A DNA stretch of 64,000 nucleotides from a virus. A program made the translations under genes and the position numbers. Location: IMG/VR virus record IMGVR_UViG_3300025411_000011, positions 37,892 to 101,891 of that record, one strand, 5' to 3'. Position 1 is the stretch's first letter; each line of letters starts with the position of its first letter. The notes under the pieces were generated by a model. The model did no database searches. It saw only the letters and a program-made list of their open reading frames with translations, and was not told the origin of the DNA. Shown here one piece after another: positions 8,083 through 16,049 of this stretch.

Positions 8083-9545
8083 TGCAGTGGTTTTATGACG
8101 GACAAGTAAGAAGATATTTGACACAAACTATACGAGTGCTCAGTAATTTTGTGGTCAAATATGGAGATGGAACACTACATCAAGTACCCGTAATGTACGG
8201 CGATGCAGATCGTCAAGTGGCCAGCATCATACGTCAAAACAGTGAAAATGCTGTTAATAGTATTCCACGTATAAGTGTGTATGTAACTGGTTTAGAACTA
8301 GATAGAAATAGGTTAGCTGATCAAACTTATGTAGGCAAGTTGCATTTTCGCGAAAGAGATATTAACGGAAATAATTATACCGGAAATCAAGGACGTAATT
8401 ATACAGTTGAACGCTTGATGCCTACTCCTTTTCAATTAAAGATGAAATGCGATATTTGGACTAGCAGTACTGATCAAAAATTACAAATATTAGAACAAAT
8501 ACTAGTGTTATTCAACCCTAGTTTAGAATTGCAAACCACAGACAACTATATTGACTGGACTAGTTTATCAGTTCTTAATTTAGGAGATATCGTTTGGGAT
8601 AGTAGACAAGTTCCTGTCGGCAATGATACTCCTATTGATATAGCAACATTAAGTTTAGATTCTCCTATCTGGATTAGTCCTCCAGTTAAGGTCAAACATC
8701 TTGGTGTTATTACAAAAATTATTACAAGTGTCTATGGGTCCGAAGGAACTTATCCGTCTGGGTATGTTGAAGGATTAGGAATAGATCCTGCACTACAATC
8801 TGATGGCACTAGTCCGTCATTTAGCAATTTGCTTGCTACTGAAAATGTTACAGTTACAGGATTTCCTATAGCAGTATACGACGGCCAGGCAACTTTGTTA
8901 GAATCAGGAGGAGGTGTTAATCCTCCAGAACCGACGTTGACTATTCCTACTCCGATCAGTAATCCTCAAAGTTGGGAAAGTGTATTCAATTTATTCCCCG
9001 GAAAATATGTTGCAGGTTCTAGTATGTTGTATTTGTTGCAACCAAATGGGACTTACGTTATAGGTACTATTGCTATTAATCCTACAAATCCTGCAATTTT
9101 ACAAATTAATTATAATACAGATACATTGACTAGCAATACTGGAATTGATAGTAACGGATTTTTAAGTACAGATGTAAAAGATTACAATGCCGCTACTAGT
9201 TATCGACCAAACAGCCCTGGTACTTTTGATGCCATTATTAATCCTCAAACTTATACACCTAACAACCCAATAGCAGGTACACGTTATCTAATTATTGAAG
9301 ATATAGGCAACACGACTAATACAAATCCTGCTGTCGTATGGGGCAGTTTAGTAGCTAATGCTAATGACATTATAGAATATACTGGTTCAGTATGGCAAGT
9401 TATTTTTCATGCCGCTCTAGAATCAGACACTATGGTATGGCAAACGAATATATACACTGGAGTTCAGTACTTGTGGAACGGGGTTGCATGGGTCAAGAGC
9501 TTTGAAGGTGAATATGGTGTGGGCCAATGGAAAATAATATTGTAA
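8082..9545 (+). CDS. gp15: Tail sheath stabiliser / tail completion protein gp15, extended
   Basis: 487 residues (T4 gp15 is 272). It caps the distal end of the sheath and tube and makes the contact to the neck. The N-terminus 'MQWFYDGQVRRYLTQTIRV' and 'DGTLHQVPVMYGD', then 'PRISVYVTGLELDRNR', 'PTPFQLKMKCDIWTSSTDQ' and 'ILEQILVLFNPSLEL', follow T4 gp15 closely. The last ~220 residues are extra and rich in Asn, Thr and Tyr. The start overlaps the gp14 stop by one base. Confidence 0.88.
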   Translation: MQWFYDGQVRRYLTQTIRVLSNFVVKYGDGTLHQVPVMYGDADRQVASIIRQNSENAVNSIPRISVYVTGLELDRNRLADQTYVGKLHFRERDINGNNYTGNQGRNYTVERLMPTPFQLKMKCDIWTSSTDQKLQILEQILVLFNPSLELQTTDNYIDWTSLSVLNLGDIVWDSRQVPVGNDTPIDIATLSLDSPIWISPPVKVKHLGVITKIITSVYGSEGTYPSGYVEGLGIDPALQSDGTSPSFSNLLATENVTVTGFPIAVYDGQATLLESGGGVNPPEPTLTIPTPISNPQSWESVFNLFPGKYVAGSSMLYLLQPNGTYVIGTIAINPTNPAILQINYNTDTLTSNTGIDSNGFLSTDVKDYNAATSYRPNSPGTFDAIINPQTYTPNNPIAGTRYLIIEDIGNTTNTNPAVVWGSLVANANDIIEYTGSVWQVIFHAALESDTMVWQTNIYTGVQYLWNGVAWVKSFEGEYGVGQWKIIL

Positions 9546-9976
9546 AAGATAGAATAGTTTGTAGTGGTGCATTATTTTATGCTAAATCTACACAACGATT
9601 TTTATTACTTCAAAAAAGTCACGGTAAACACGAAGGCACGTGGGGATTAGTCGGCGGGACAAACATCATAGGTGAAACACCTTGGCAAGGTCTTCAACGC
9701 GAAATTAAAGAAGAAATAGGTGCAGTGCCTAAAATAATTAAAACAATCCCATTAGAAACATTTGTCAGTAACGATAAAGTATTTAATTTTCATACTTATT
9801 TGTGTGTAATAGATAACGAGTTTGTTCCTGTCTTGAGTGACGAACACATTGGTTGGGCTTGGACTACTGTAGATCGCACACCTAAACCCTTACATCAAGG
9901 ACTACGTAATAGTTTTAACAGTAAAACTATTCGTACCAAATTACAAACTATATTTGACTTAGTTGATCTAGTTTAA
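9527..9976 (+). CDS. Nudix hydrolase
   Basis: 149 residues with a complete Nudix box, G-x5-E-x7-REIKEEIG, beginning around residue 44. Nudix enzymes cleave nucleoside diphosphates linked to another group, for example oxidised nucleotides, NADH, ADP-ribose or capped RNA. The substrate cannot be read from the sequence. It overlaps the end of gp15 by 19 bases, so it is probably made with the neck proteins. Its 3' end overlaps the convergent halogenase gene by 29 bases. A compact single-domain protein with no signal peptide. Confidence 0.85.
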   Translation: MENNIVKDRIVCSGALFYAKSTQRFLLLQKSHGKHEGTWGLVGGTNIIGETPWQGLQREIKEEIGAVPKIIKTIPLETFVSNDKVFNFHTYLCVIDNEFVPVLSDEHIGWAWTTVDRTPKPLHQGLRNSFNSKTIRTKLQTIFDLVDLV

Positions 9977-11150
9977 TATCAAAGCCTTCGATATATTCTT
10001 TCATCAAGGCTGAATTGTGTGCCCAATACTGCTCGTATTCTCCAGTCTGCTGACACAATCTTACATATTTTTGAAATCTTTCCGATGTTTGTAAACGTTC
10101 TTTAGCCAGTGCTGTGACTGTATTCCAGAAAGGCGTATCTTTTTTGCAAGGACCTACATAGTTTAGTGCAACTAAATTCAACATATCTTCCATACTTTTA
10201 AGATAAGAAGTATTAATTCCTCTATTAAAATGCGGTGTTTGTAAATTAGTACCTTTAATTAATGTTTCAATAAACTCTACAGACAAATTTATATAAAAAT
10301 GTAACGGCAATGCTTGTGCAGGTTCAAGAAAATATAGTCTGTTACCCATGGATAATATGCGTCCATTCATTGCTTCTTTTTTATAATACTGTCTCCAGCT
10401 AAATTTTCTTAATTTACTAGCATCAATATTTTTTAATTTAGAAAATTTTTCAATCGCTTCTTCCTGAGTTGTTATATTTTTATTATATAGATAACCAAAG
10501 GCTTTACGATGAGTTAATGGTACTCCAAACATCCAGCCGTCGTCATGTGGATATGCACTTGTTAAATCTTCGTTATACTCTTTAAAGTCAGGAAATAGTA
10601 TTACTGAGTTAACTGTTTCAAATTTTGGAAATTCGTATAGTCCACTATCCATTTCTTCGGCCGACGGTGATCCTCTACAATCGATGATATAGTCAAATTT
10701 ATGTTGCACTCCGTCGACTAATATCGATACGTGAGTATGATCTTGTGTTATGTCTGAGACATTACCGTGTATTTGAAAAAAATTATCGTATAATTTATCA
10801 AGTTTGTTGATAACAAATCCGCTAAATTTTTCACTGTTGACATGCAATCCTGTATGTCCATGCCTTACTAGGAAATTTTTATCATTAATATCTTCCCAGT
10901 AGTAACGAGTACCCCAGCGAAGGGTACCATCGAACTCTTTTAATTCTTCAGTAACAGAAAAATCAATAGCATGATAAAGTAAACTAGGCATTATAGGGCT
11001 AGTACTTTCGCCCACAGTAGTTACAGGAATGTCAGGATTGTATATGCAATACACATCTATGTGTTTGCATCTATGGAATTTAAATTTATCAAAAATTGCA
11101 AGTAATGAAACGGCGCTGGCGGTACCACTACCTATAATGCCTATTTTCAT
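9948..11150 (-). CDS. Flavin-dependent halogenase (tryptophan halogenase family)
   Basis: 400 residues. N-terminal FAD-binding motif 'GSGTASAVSLL' (G7, G9), then 'PVTTVGESTSPIMPSLL' (res 42-58), a region diagnostic for flavin-dependent halogenases. 'HVNSEKFSGFV' and 'DYIIDCRGSP' complete the Rossmann part. 'GWMFGVPL' (res 205-212) corresponds to the WxWxIP motif in the form WxFxVP. 'GNRLYFLEPAQALPLH' (res 269-284) corresponds to the EPLEST-type motif carrying the catalytic Glu (E276). The position of the catalytic Lys of PrnA appears to be Arg (R78) in 'GTLRWGTRYYW'; this alignment is by eye. A homologue from a marine cyanophage (VirX1) is a known viral halogenase. The substrate is unknown. 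It is the last gene of the appendage run, 7 bases after an Ig-like gene. Confidence 0.85.
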   Translation of the reverse strand: MKIGIIGSGTASAVSLLAIFDKFKFHRCKHIDVYCIYNPDIPVTTVGESTSPIMPSLLYHAIDFSVTEELKEFDGTLRWGTRYYWEDINDKNFLVRHGHTGLHVNSEKFSGFVINKLDKLYDNFFQIHGNVSDITQDHTHVSILVDGVQHKFDYIIDCRGSPSAEEMDSGLYEFPKFETVNSVILFPDFKEYNEDLTSAYPHDDGWMFGVPLTHRKAFGYLYNKNITTQEEAIEKFSKLKNIDASKLRKFSWRQYYKKEAMNGRILSMGNRLYFLEPAQALPLHFYINLSVEFIETLIKGTNLQTPHFNRGINTSYLKSMEDMLNLVALNYVGPCKKDTPFWNTVTALAKERLQTSERFQKYVRLCQQTGEYEQYWAHNSALMKEYIEGFDIKLDQLSQI

Positions 11151-11157
11151 AAAAACC

Positions 11158-12153
11158 TTATTGTACGGTTATAACGCAGTCGTCTGATCCTGACCAATAT
11201 TGAAAACCACAACTTACTGTGATAGTGTCACCTGGAACAAGATGTGTTGCAATTAAACGAACAGTTCCTACACCGTTGACTGTTTGTACTTGTTGTTTAT
11301 TCAAGTGACCTGCCGTAGTTTTTAAATATATAGTTGCATTGTGATCCGTTATAGGCAATCCATGCTCAGAGCTTGTTTTTGCTGGGGGATTTAAATCGGT
11401 AGGAGTTCCTAAGTAAAACGGTAAATCGACATAGCCGTCTGGGCTGACAGTAGCAGTCTTATTTGTAAAATAAACTTTTGGCATAGTATATACGATTCTG
11501 CCAAGCTCGTCGGTGATTACATTTGTGAATTGTTCGCCTGACGATATTCTTACTAGGCCAGGATCGCTATCGCCCAACGCAACCATCATGTTCCAATCTG
11601 ATGGATTCATTTCTGCAAACGGAATAGAAATTAAAATCATAGGACTATTCTTTTGCAAAGACATTGCCCTAACTGGATTTTTCTTATGTAGTTGTGAATT
11701 GGCTACTAAATTGTATAATGGGATACCTGTTCTTGTATTCAAAGCAGTTTGTTGAACGTATCTTACATTTAAATTTCTTACAGTAACTTGGTCAGCTGGG
11801 TGAGTGATTGCAAAAATAGCATGATCTGAAAATCCCTCATTGTTGGTAATATCTGTCCAATTTATTTCTCCAGAAATTCCTGCTGTTACACCAGGATAGA
11901 CTCCTGAAGTTTGACTATAAACTCTATGTGTTTCTGTTTCCCATGCAAATTCGTCAGCAGGGCTTGGATATCTAACTCCGGCTACTTTTCTAGCAGTAAC
12001 GGTATTATCTGCTAAACTAGCCCATTCCAACTGCAATTCTGATTTTTTATAGGCATCAAATACTGTCCACTGAAATCCAGTGTCAGTAAATTTTATATCT
12101 AGTGCTATCAACTGCGAATGTTGAAACTGTATTAAATTTTGAGTTAAATTCAT
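11158..12153 (-). CDS. Unrecognised protein with Ig-like C-terminus, likely virion-associated
   Basis: 331 residues; no family recognised with certainty. The sequence is beta-rich throughout. The N-terminal part contains 'ALDIKFTDTGFQWTVFDAY' and 'TGIPLYNLVANSQLH'. The C-terminal ~100 residues ('TNKTATVSPDGYVDLPFYL', 'ATHLVPGDTITVSCGFQYW') look like an Ig-like or carbohydrate-binding beta-sandwich. It lies between the radical SAM and halogenase genes with gaps of 13 and 7 bases. A late promoter box inside the end of the radical SAM gene would express it with the halogenase. It could be a fibre or decoration protein, and could be a substrate of the neighbouring enzymes (inference). Confidence 0.6.
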   Translation of the reverse strand: MNLTQNLIQFQHSQLIALDIKFTDTGFQWTVFDAYKKSELQLEWASLADNTVTARKVAGVRYPSPADEFAWETETHRVYSQTSGVYPGVTAGISGEINWTDITNNEGFSDHAIFAITHPADQVTVRNLNVRYVQQTALNTRTGIPLYNLVANSQLHKKNPVRAMSLQKNSPMILISIPFAEMNPSDWNMMVALGDSDPGLVRISSGEQFTNVITDELGRIVYTMPKVYFTNKTATVSPDGYVDLPFYLGTPTDLNPPAKTSSEHGLPITDHNATIYLKTTAGHLNKQQVQTVNGVGTVRLIATHLVPGDTITVSCGFQYWSGSDDCVITVQ

Positions 12154-12166
12154 GATCTGCTATTCC

Positions 12167-13633
12167 TTATTCCTGTTCAGTATTTATCAAGGAACTCTTA
12201 CCGTAAACTTCGACATTGTCGATTACAGCAACTTTTTCACTGACAATCTTAATAGGTATTATTTTTTTCTTTTCTTCTTCGTGTTTGAATACACCGCCCC
12301 AGATATCTTGGCGCTCTAATGGTAATCCTTTGCCCTTAATATGGTAAGGAACATAACCACCTGTTATTTTTTCAATACTTGCGGCAAACAATGGTACGTT
12401 ATCGCTATAGGCGTTATTGCAACTTGTAGTCCAGAATTCATCTGAAAGGAACATACATGCACCTTTACAAATATGCAACACTGGACAACTTGGACATTCT
12501 GCACGATTACTCCAGTGTGTACTAGTAGTAATTTTTACGTCCTCGATCTCAGTAATCTTACCACCTAAGTGAGGTTCTCCGTTTTTGTTAATTTCGATAG
12601 CACTGACATTTTGGCAAGTAATTACATTGCCGTTTAAATCAAATGCAACGGTTCTTTCGTCATCCATGCCGCATTTTTGACCTAAATAGTCTGCTTGCTG
12701 ATGGGTCAATACTGATTCTGTGAAATTATCAACTTTTTGTAATATGTTGCCAAAGCCGATTTCACCGTTAGATCCGTAAATTTCTCCGAACGCGATTTTT
12801 CTAAATTCGAAATGATCTTGTTTAGTTTGTAAACTGTGTTGTAGGCCATCGGCATCATATGCATCTACAAAGGTACCTTCACCTAAACTAACATTGGGAT
12901 CATTTGTAAAATTAATAAAATAATCAAATATAGCTTTACGACTAAGATTTTGTCTGTTTAACATTGAGTTAAAACTGATGCGATTTAAAGGACGCAAAAT
13001 CTGGTATAAATCTAAAATAATTTCACGTTTCTTAGGATCTGCAAATGGATCTGGTCCGCGTACATGTTGTCCTGGCCCGTCATGACTGATAGCTACATGG
13101 AATTCCATACTGTATAGCCAAGCACAGATTTCTTCTGTTAAAATACTACCATTAGTAATAATACTAAAAACTGGTTTCTTTCTCCAATCTTTAAAAAATT
13201 CTGCTACTGCTTCGGCCAGGGGTTTTAATGTCTTCCAGTAAACTAAAGGTTCACCTCCCCAAAATTCAACTCGTAAACCGTCTTCTTCGTTAAACTCTAA
13301 AGTCTTAAACATTTCCATAAAATTTTCAATGTCTTTAGCATTAGTTTCACGTGGGCGTTCCACAAATTTTTGACTGCAATAATCACAACTATAATTACAA
13401 CTTAATCCTAGTTGAATTTTTACGTGATTAGTACTGCGAGATTTAATTAAAGGACGATCTTTATCAAATGGTTTGTATGGTACTCGATTTTCAAAATTAT
13501 TTGCATAAGCATCGGGATACTCATAGACGAATCCTGTTTCATCGCTTAAGACATTTTTTTCGTTGTCATAGAAGAACGTTCTTAGATCAGGTGGGTTTGA
13601 TCCAAACTTTTCTGTCAGTATTTCAAAAATCAT
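12167..13633 (-). CDS. Radical SAM/SPASM domain peptide-modifying enzyme
   Basis: 488 residues. The 4Fe-4S radical SAM motif CxxxCxxC is C79, C83, C86 ('CNYSCDYC'). The SAM-binding 'WGGEP' is at 125-129. The C-terminal SPASM domain is complete: C321-x13-G335-x4-C340, then C380-x2-C383-x5-C389-x3-C393, then C405. This arrangement binds two auxiliary clusters and is typical of enzymes that modify peptides or proteins (anSME, PqqE, sactipeptide and ranthipeptide maturases). No RRE-like N-terminal domain is obvious, but the first ~70 residues are extra. It starts 18 bases after an Asn-Cys-repeat gene with an AAGGAAT ribosome site. The adjacent Cys-rich protein is the natural substrate candidate (inference). 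Confidence 0.9.
   Translation of the reverse strand: MIFEILTEKFGSNPPDLRTFFYDNEKNVLSDETGFVYEYPDAYANNFENRVPYKPFDKDRPLIKSRSTNHVKIQLGLSCNYSCDYCSQKFVERPRETNAKDIENFMEMFKTLEFNEEDGLRVEFWGGEPLVYWKTLKPLAEAVAEFFKDWRKKPVFSIITNGSILTEEICAWLYSMEFHVAISHDGPGQHVRGPDPFADPKKREIILDLYQILRPLNRISFNSMLNRQNLSRKAIFDYFINFTNDPNVSLGEGTFVDAYDADGLQHSLQTKQDHFEFRKIAFGEIYGSNGEIGFGNILQKVDNFTESVLTHQQADYLGQKCGMDDERTVAFDLNGNVITCQNVSAIEINKNGEPHLGGKITEIEDVKITTSTHWSNRAECPSCPVLHICKGACMFLSDEFWTTSCNNAYSDNVPLFAASIEKITGGYVPYHIKGKGLPLERQDIWGGVFKHEEEKKKIIPIKIVSEKVAVIDNVEVYGKSSLINTEQE
12181..12188 (-). promoter_or_regulatory. Late promoter box GATAAATA inside the 3' end of the radical SAM gene
   Basis: Reads GATAAATA on the minus strand. 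The predicted start is near 12175, giving a ~22-base leader with AAGGAAT before the Ig-like gene at 12153. It would give the Ig-like and halogenase genes their own late transcript. Confidence 0.55.
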
Positions 13634-13651
13634 AAGATTCCTTGTGGTATA

Positions 13652-14053
13652 TTAGCAGTTACAGTTACAGTTACAATTACAGTTACAATTACAGTTATAA
13701 TATACGTTGGTATTAATGTTACAGTTGTAAGTGCAGTTGCAATTACAGTTGTTTTGTAACCAGTTTTGACCATCGCAATTTGTGCAATTGATGTTATTAC
13801 AATTATAACAGTTTGTACAGCAAATGTTACCACAATTACAATTATTTGGACAATTTCCGTTGTTGCAATTACCCTTGTTATTTGAACGATAGTATGCTCT
13901 GTTACGCATTTCGTTCATAGTTGGGTAACTATCACGTTGTCCTGGAATTACATATCCATTAAGATTACTCAAATTGCTGTATGGACTGCTGTTAGGCAGT
14001 CCAATTTCGCCGTCAATTTGACTAATATAAATAGGACTTGAAGGAGTTGTCAT
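13652..14053 (-). CDS. Asn-Cys-repeat protein, candidate substrate of the radical SAM enzyme
   Basis: 133 residues. Residues 1-60 are ordinary: 'SPIYISQIDGEIGLPNSSP', 'NLNGYVIPGQRD', 'PTMNEMRNRAYY'. They resemble the short virion domain with a conserved start (ISxxDxExG) found in some phage fibre or collar proteins. The rest is almost only Asn and Cys, with about 21 Cys, nearly all preceded by Asn, ending in seven consecutive Asn-Cys pairs. No signal peptide is seen. The start codon is 3 bases after the stop of the S74-type fibre gene, and its Shine-Dalgarno sequence (AAGGAAT) overlaps that stop, so it is translationally coupled to it. The radical SAM/SPASM gene follows after 18 bases. This is the layout of a leader-plus-core RiPP precursor. 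It could instead be a metal-binding or disulfide-linked virion protein. Confidence 0.7.
   Translation of the reverse strand: MTTPSSPIYISQIDGEIGLPNSSPYSNLSNLNGYVIPGQRDSYPTMNEMRNRAYYRSNNKGNCNNGNCPNNCNCGNICCTNCYNCNNINCTNCDGQNWLQNNCNCNCTYNCNINTNVYYNCNCNCNCNCNCNC
13655..13696 (-). repeat. Hexanucleotide repeat encoding (Asn-Cys)7
   Basis: Seven near-identical 6-bp units (AAYTGY on the coding strand) at the 3' end of the Cys-rich gene. Slippage would add or remove Asn-Cys pairs without a frameshift. Confidence 0.85.
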
Positions 14054-14056
14054 CGT

Positions 14057-16027
14057 TTATTCCTTGTTAATCTGTGCTTTTAATTCTTTAACTTGGCTTG
14101 ACAATTCCTTAACTGCTTCAATCACTAATGGTAATAACTTTTCGTACTGAACTGTCATGTACTTAGCGTCGATTGGAGCTGGTTTGATAATTTCTGGCAG
14201 GATTGCATTAACTTCTTGAGCAGAAACTCCAACTTCACGTTGAACAGTATATCCCAAATCCTGAGCAGTTTGGTTAGCTTCAAAGTAAAAACCATTTAAT
14301 GTTTCTAACTTAGCAAGAGCATCTTCAATTTTGCCCAAACGTGTCTTTAATCTGTCATCTGAGTAGTAAGCAACAATGTTGTTTGCCGCATAAATTGTAC
14401 CACCACCACCGTTAGTGTTAGTACCAACGCCTAGCGAACTAAAATAACCATATGTACTACCAGCATTCATTGTACCGCCGCCAGTTAAGTTAAACGCTGT
14501 TACGCTATTCATTGTGAAAGTTGTAATACCGTTAAAAGTAACTGTACCACCAGACTGTCCAACTGTAAAGTTAGTGTTGCTGATTGTAGCAGTACCACCG
14601 CTAGCACCAATGTTAACTGCTGAACTTGCTCCAGTAAACAAGTTACCTGTACCAGCGTTGGTTGCAATGTTAACAGTACCAGTAGCTTGACCGTTGGTCA
14701 ATAAGTTAAAGTTAACGTTGCTACCACTTTGAATACCAAATGTATTAGAAGTATTGATATACAACCCTTCTGAACTAACCCAAGCTGGGTTACCGCCACC
14801 GCTTGTTGGACCTAATGTACTGCTTGCCCATTGTAATGTGTGATTACTAGTTCCATATAATAATATGCCGCCGCCGTTGGCAAATGTATCAGCACTACCT
14901 GGAGTAATAGCTGTAATTGTACCAGCTACAGGAGTTGTGCCGCCTGTTACTGTTACCTGAATACTAGTTCCACTTACAATGTTGCTTATTACATAACTTG
15001 TACCGCCGCCGCCTAAACTACCTGTACCGTTAGTTGCACTAACAGCTTGACCGTTTACCAAGTTGGTAGTGTTGGGCATACCGGTAATAGTTGCAATCCA
15101 AGGACTGTAGTTAACGTTGCTTACAGTGAATGTTAAGTTGTTAGGACTATTAGTACCACCAAGTAAGTTACCACCAATAGTAATTGTATCATTGATTGCA
15201 TAGTTACTTCCTGGATTAACCAATGTAATTGTAGTTACACCAGTATAAGTTGTACCTGACCCAGTTGTAGTGATGTTAAAAGTTGCACCCGATCCGCTAC
15301 CACTTGTAGCAAATTGTCCAACACCACTGTATGTACCTGCACCAGTTACTTTTGTACCAGTAATACTTGTAAATGTTGTACTACCGCCTAACGCACCACC
15401 GATAGTTGTAACAGTACCGCCACCATAAGTAACTGGATTAACATATCCAATTTCAATATTTTTATCTTCTGTACGTACTGAACTAGAGTTAAGAACAACT
15501 GTTCCGCCTTTTACTAACAATTGATTGTTAATAGTAGTTGTACCAGTGCTAGAACCAATATTGATACTAGTTGCCGCGCCTGCAAAGTTAACTGTCTGAG
15601 TATTTGTATTGTAGATATTGGTGGTACCAGTATTGGTACTAATCAAATCAGCTGAAAAAGTTCCGTTAATACCAAATTGATTACCGCCTGGGAATGTAAT
15701 TATACTATAGTTAGTACCATCAGATCCAATAATACAACTAGATCCTGCTGGCATGGCCAATAAGTTTGTACTAGAACCACCTGGTCCGTTAAACACCGGA
15801 GAACTAGGACTACCAGCAATATATCCGCTAGGAGCAGAAAGTGTAACAACACCACTAGTGTTGTTAAAATAACTTTGCGACTGTCCTAAAAATAATGTTG
15901 GTCCTGGGATAACCACCGTGTACGGTGCAGATCCTTGAAATTCTGTGTAACCACCTTGTGCAGGTGTTAACAGAGTTTGTGCTCCGGAAACAATTTCTGT
16001 TGCCAGCGATGTATTATAACGTGCCAT
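14057..16027 (-). CDS. Tail fibre with C-terminal S74 intramolecular chaperone
   Basis: 656 residues. The N-terminal two thirds are Gly/Thr/Ser-rich beta repeats ('NIGSSTGTTTINNQ', 'GNLFTGASSAVNIG') of the kind that form trimeric fibre shafts. The last ~105 residues are a Peptidase_S74 domain: 'YYSDDRLKTRLGKIEDAL' with the Ser-Asp dyad, 'NGFYFEANQ', 'EVGVSAQEVNAILPEII' and a C-terminal coiled coil. This domain helps the trimer fold and then cleaves itself off. Mid-protein it carries a 'GSNYAINDTITIGGNLLGG' module also found in other appendage proteins here. AGAGAG precedes the ATG. The downstream Cys-rich gene is coupled to its stop. Confidence 0.85.
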   Translation of the reverse strand: MARYNTSLATEIVSGAQTLLTPAQGGYTEFQGSAPYTVVIPGPTLFLGQSQSYFNNTSGVVTLSAPSGYIAGSPSSPVFNGPGGSSTNLLAMPAGSSCIIGSDGTNYSIITFPGGNQFGINGTFSADLISTNTGTTNIYNTNTQTVNFAGAATSINIGSSTGTTTINNQLLVKGGTVVLNSSSVRTEDKNIEIGYVNPVTYGGGTVTTIGGALGGSTTFTSITGTKVTGAGTYSGVGQFATSGSGSGATFNITTTGSGTTYTGVTTITLVNPGSNYAINDTITIGGNLLGGTNSPNNLTFTVSNVNYSPWIATITGMPNTTNLVNGQAVSATNGTGSLGGGGTSYVISNIVSGTSIQVTVTGGTTPVAGTITAITPGSADTFANGGGILLYGTSNHTLQWASSTLGPTSGGGNPAWVSSEGLYINTSNTFGIQSGSNVNFNLLTNGQATGTVNIATNAGTGNLFTGASSAVNIGASGGTATISNTNFTVGQSGGTVTFNGITTFTMNSVTAFNLTGGGTMNAGSTYGYFSSLGVGTNTNGGGGTIYAANNIVAYYSDDRLKTRLGKIEDALAKLETLNGFYFEANQTAQDLGYTVQREVGVSAQEVNAILPEIIKPAPIDAKYMTVQYEKLLPLVIEAVKELSSQVKELKAQINKE

Positions 16028-16049
16028 GTTTTATTCTCTCTTATACTAA

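Noticed and set aside
13655-13700. Possible CRISPR-like or regulatory short repeat
   Set aside because: The 6-bp units are contiguous, without spacers, and lie in frame inside a gene; it is a coding microsatellite.
13630-13833. 67-codon frame overlapping the Cys-rich gene, rich in Val, Ile and Thr
   Set aside because: It is the same hexanucleotide repeat read in another frame, with no ribosome site.
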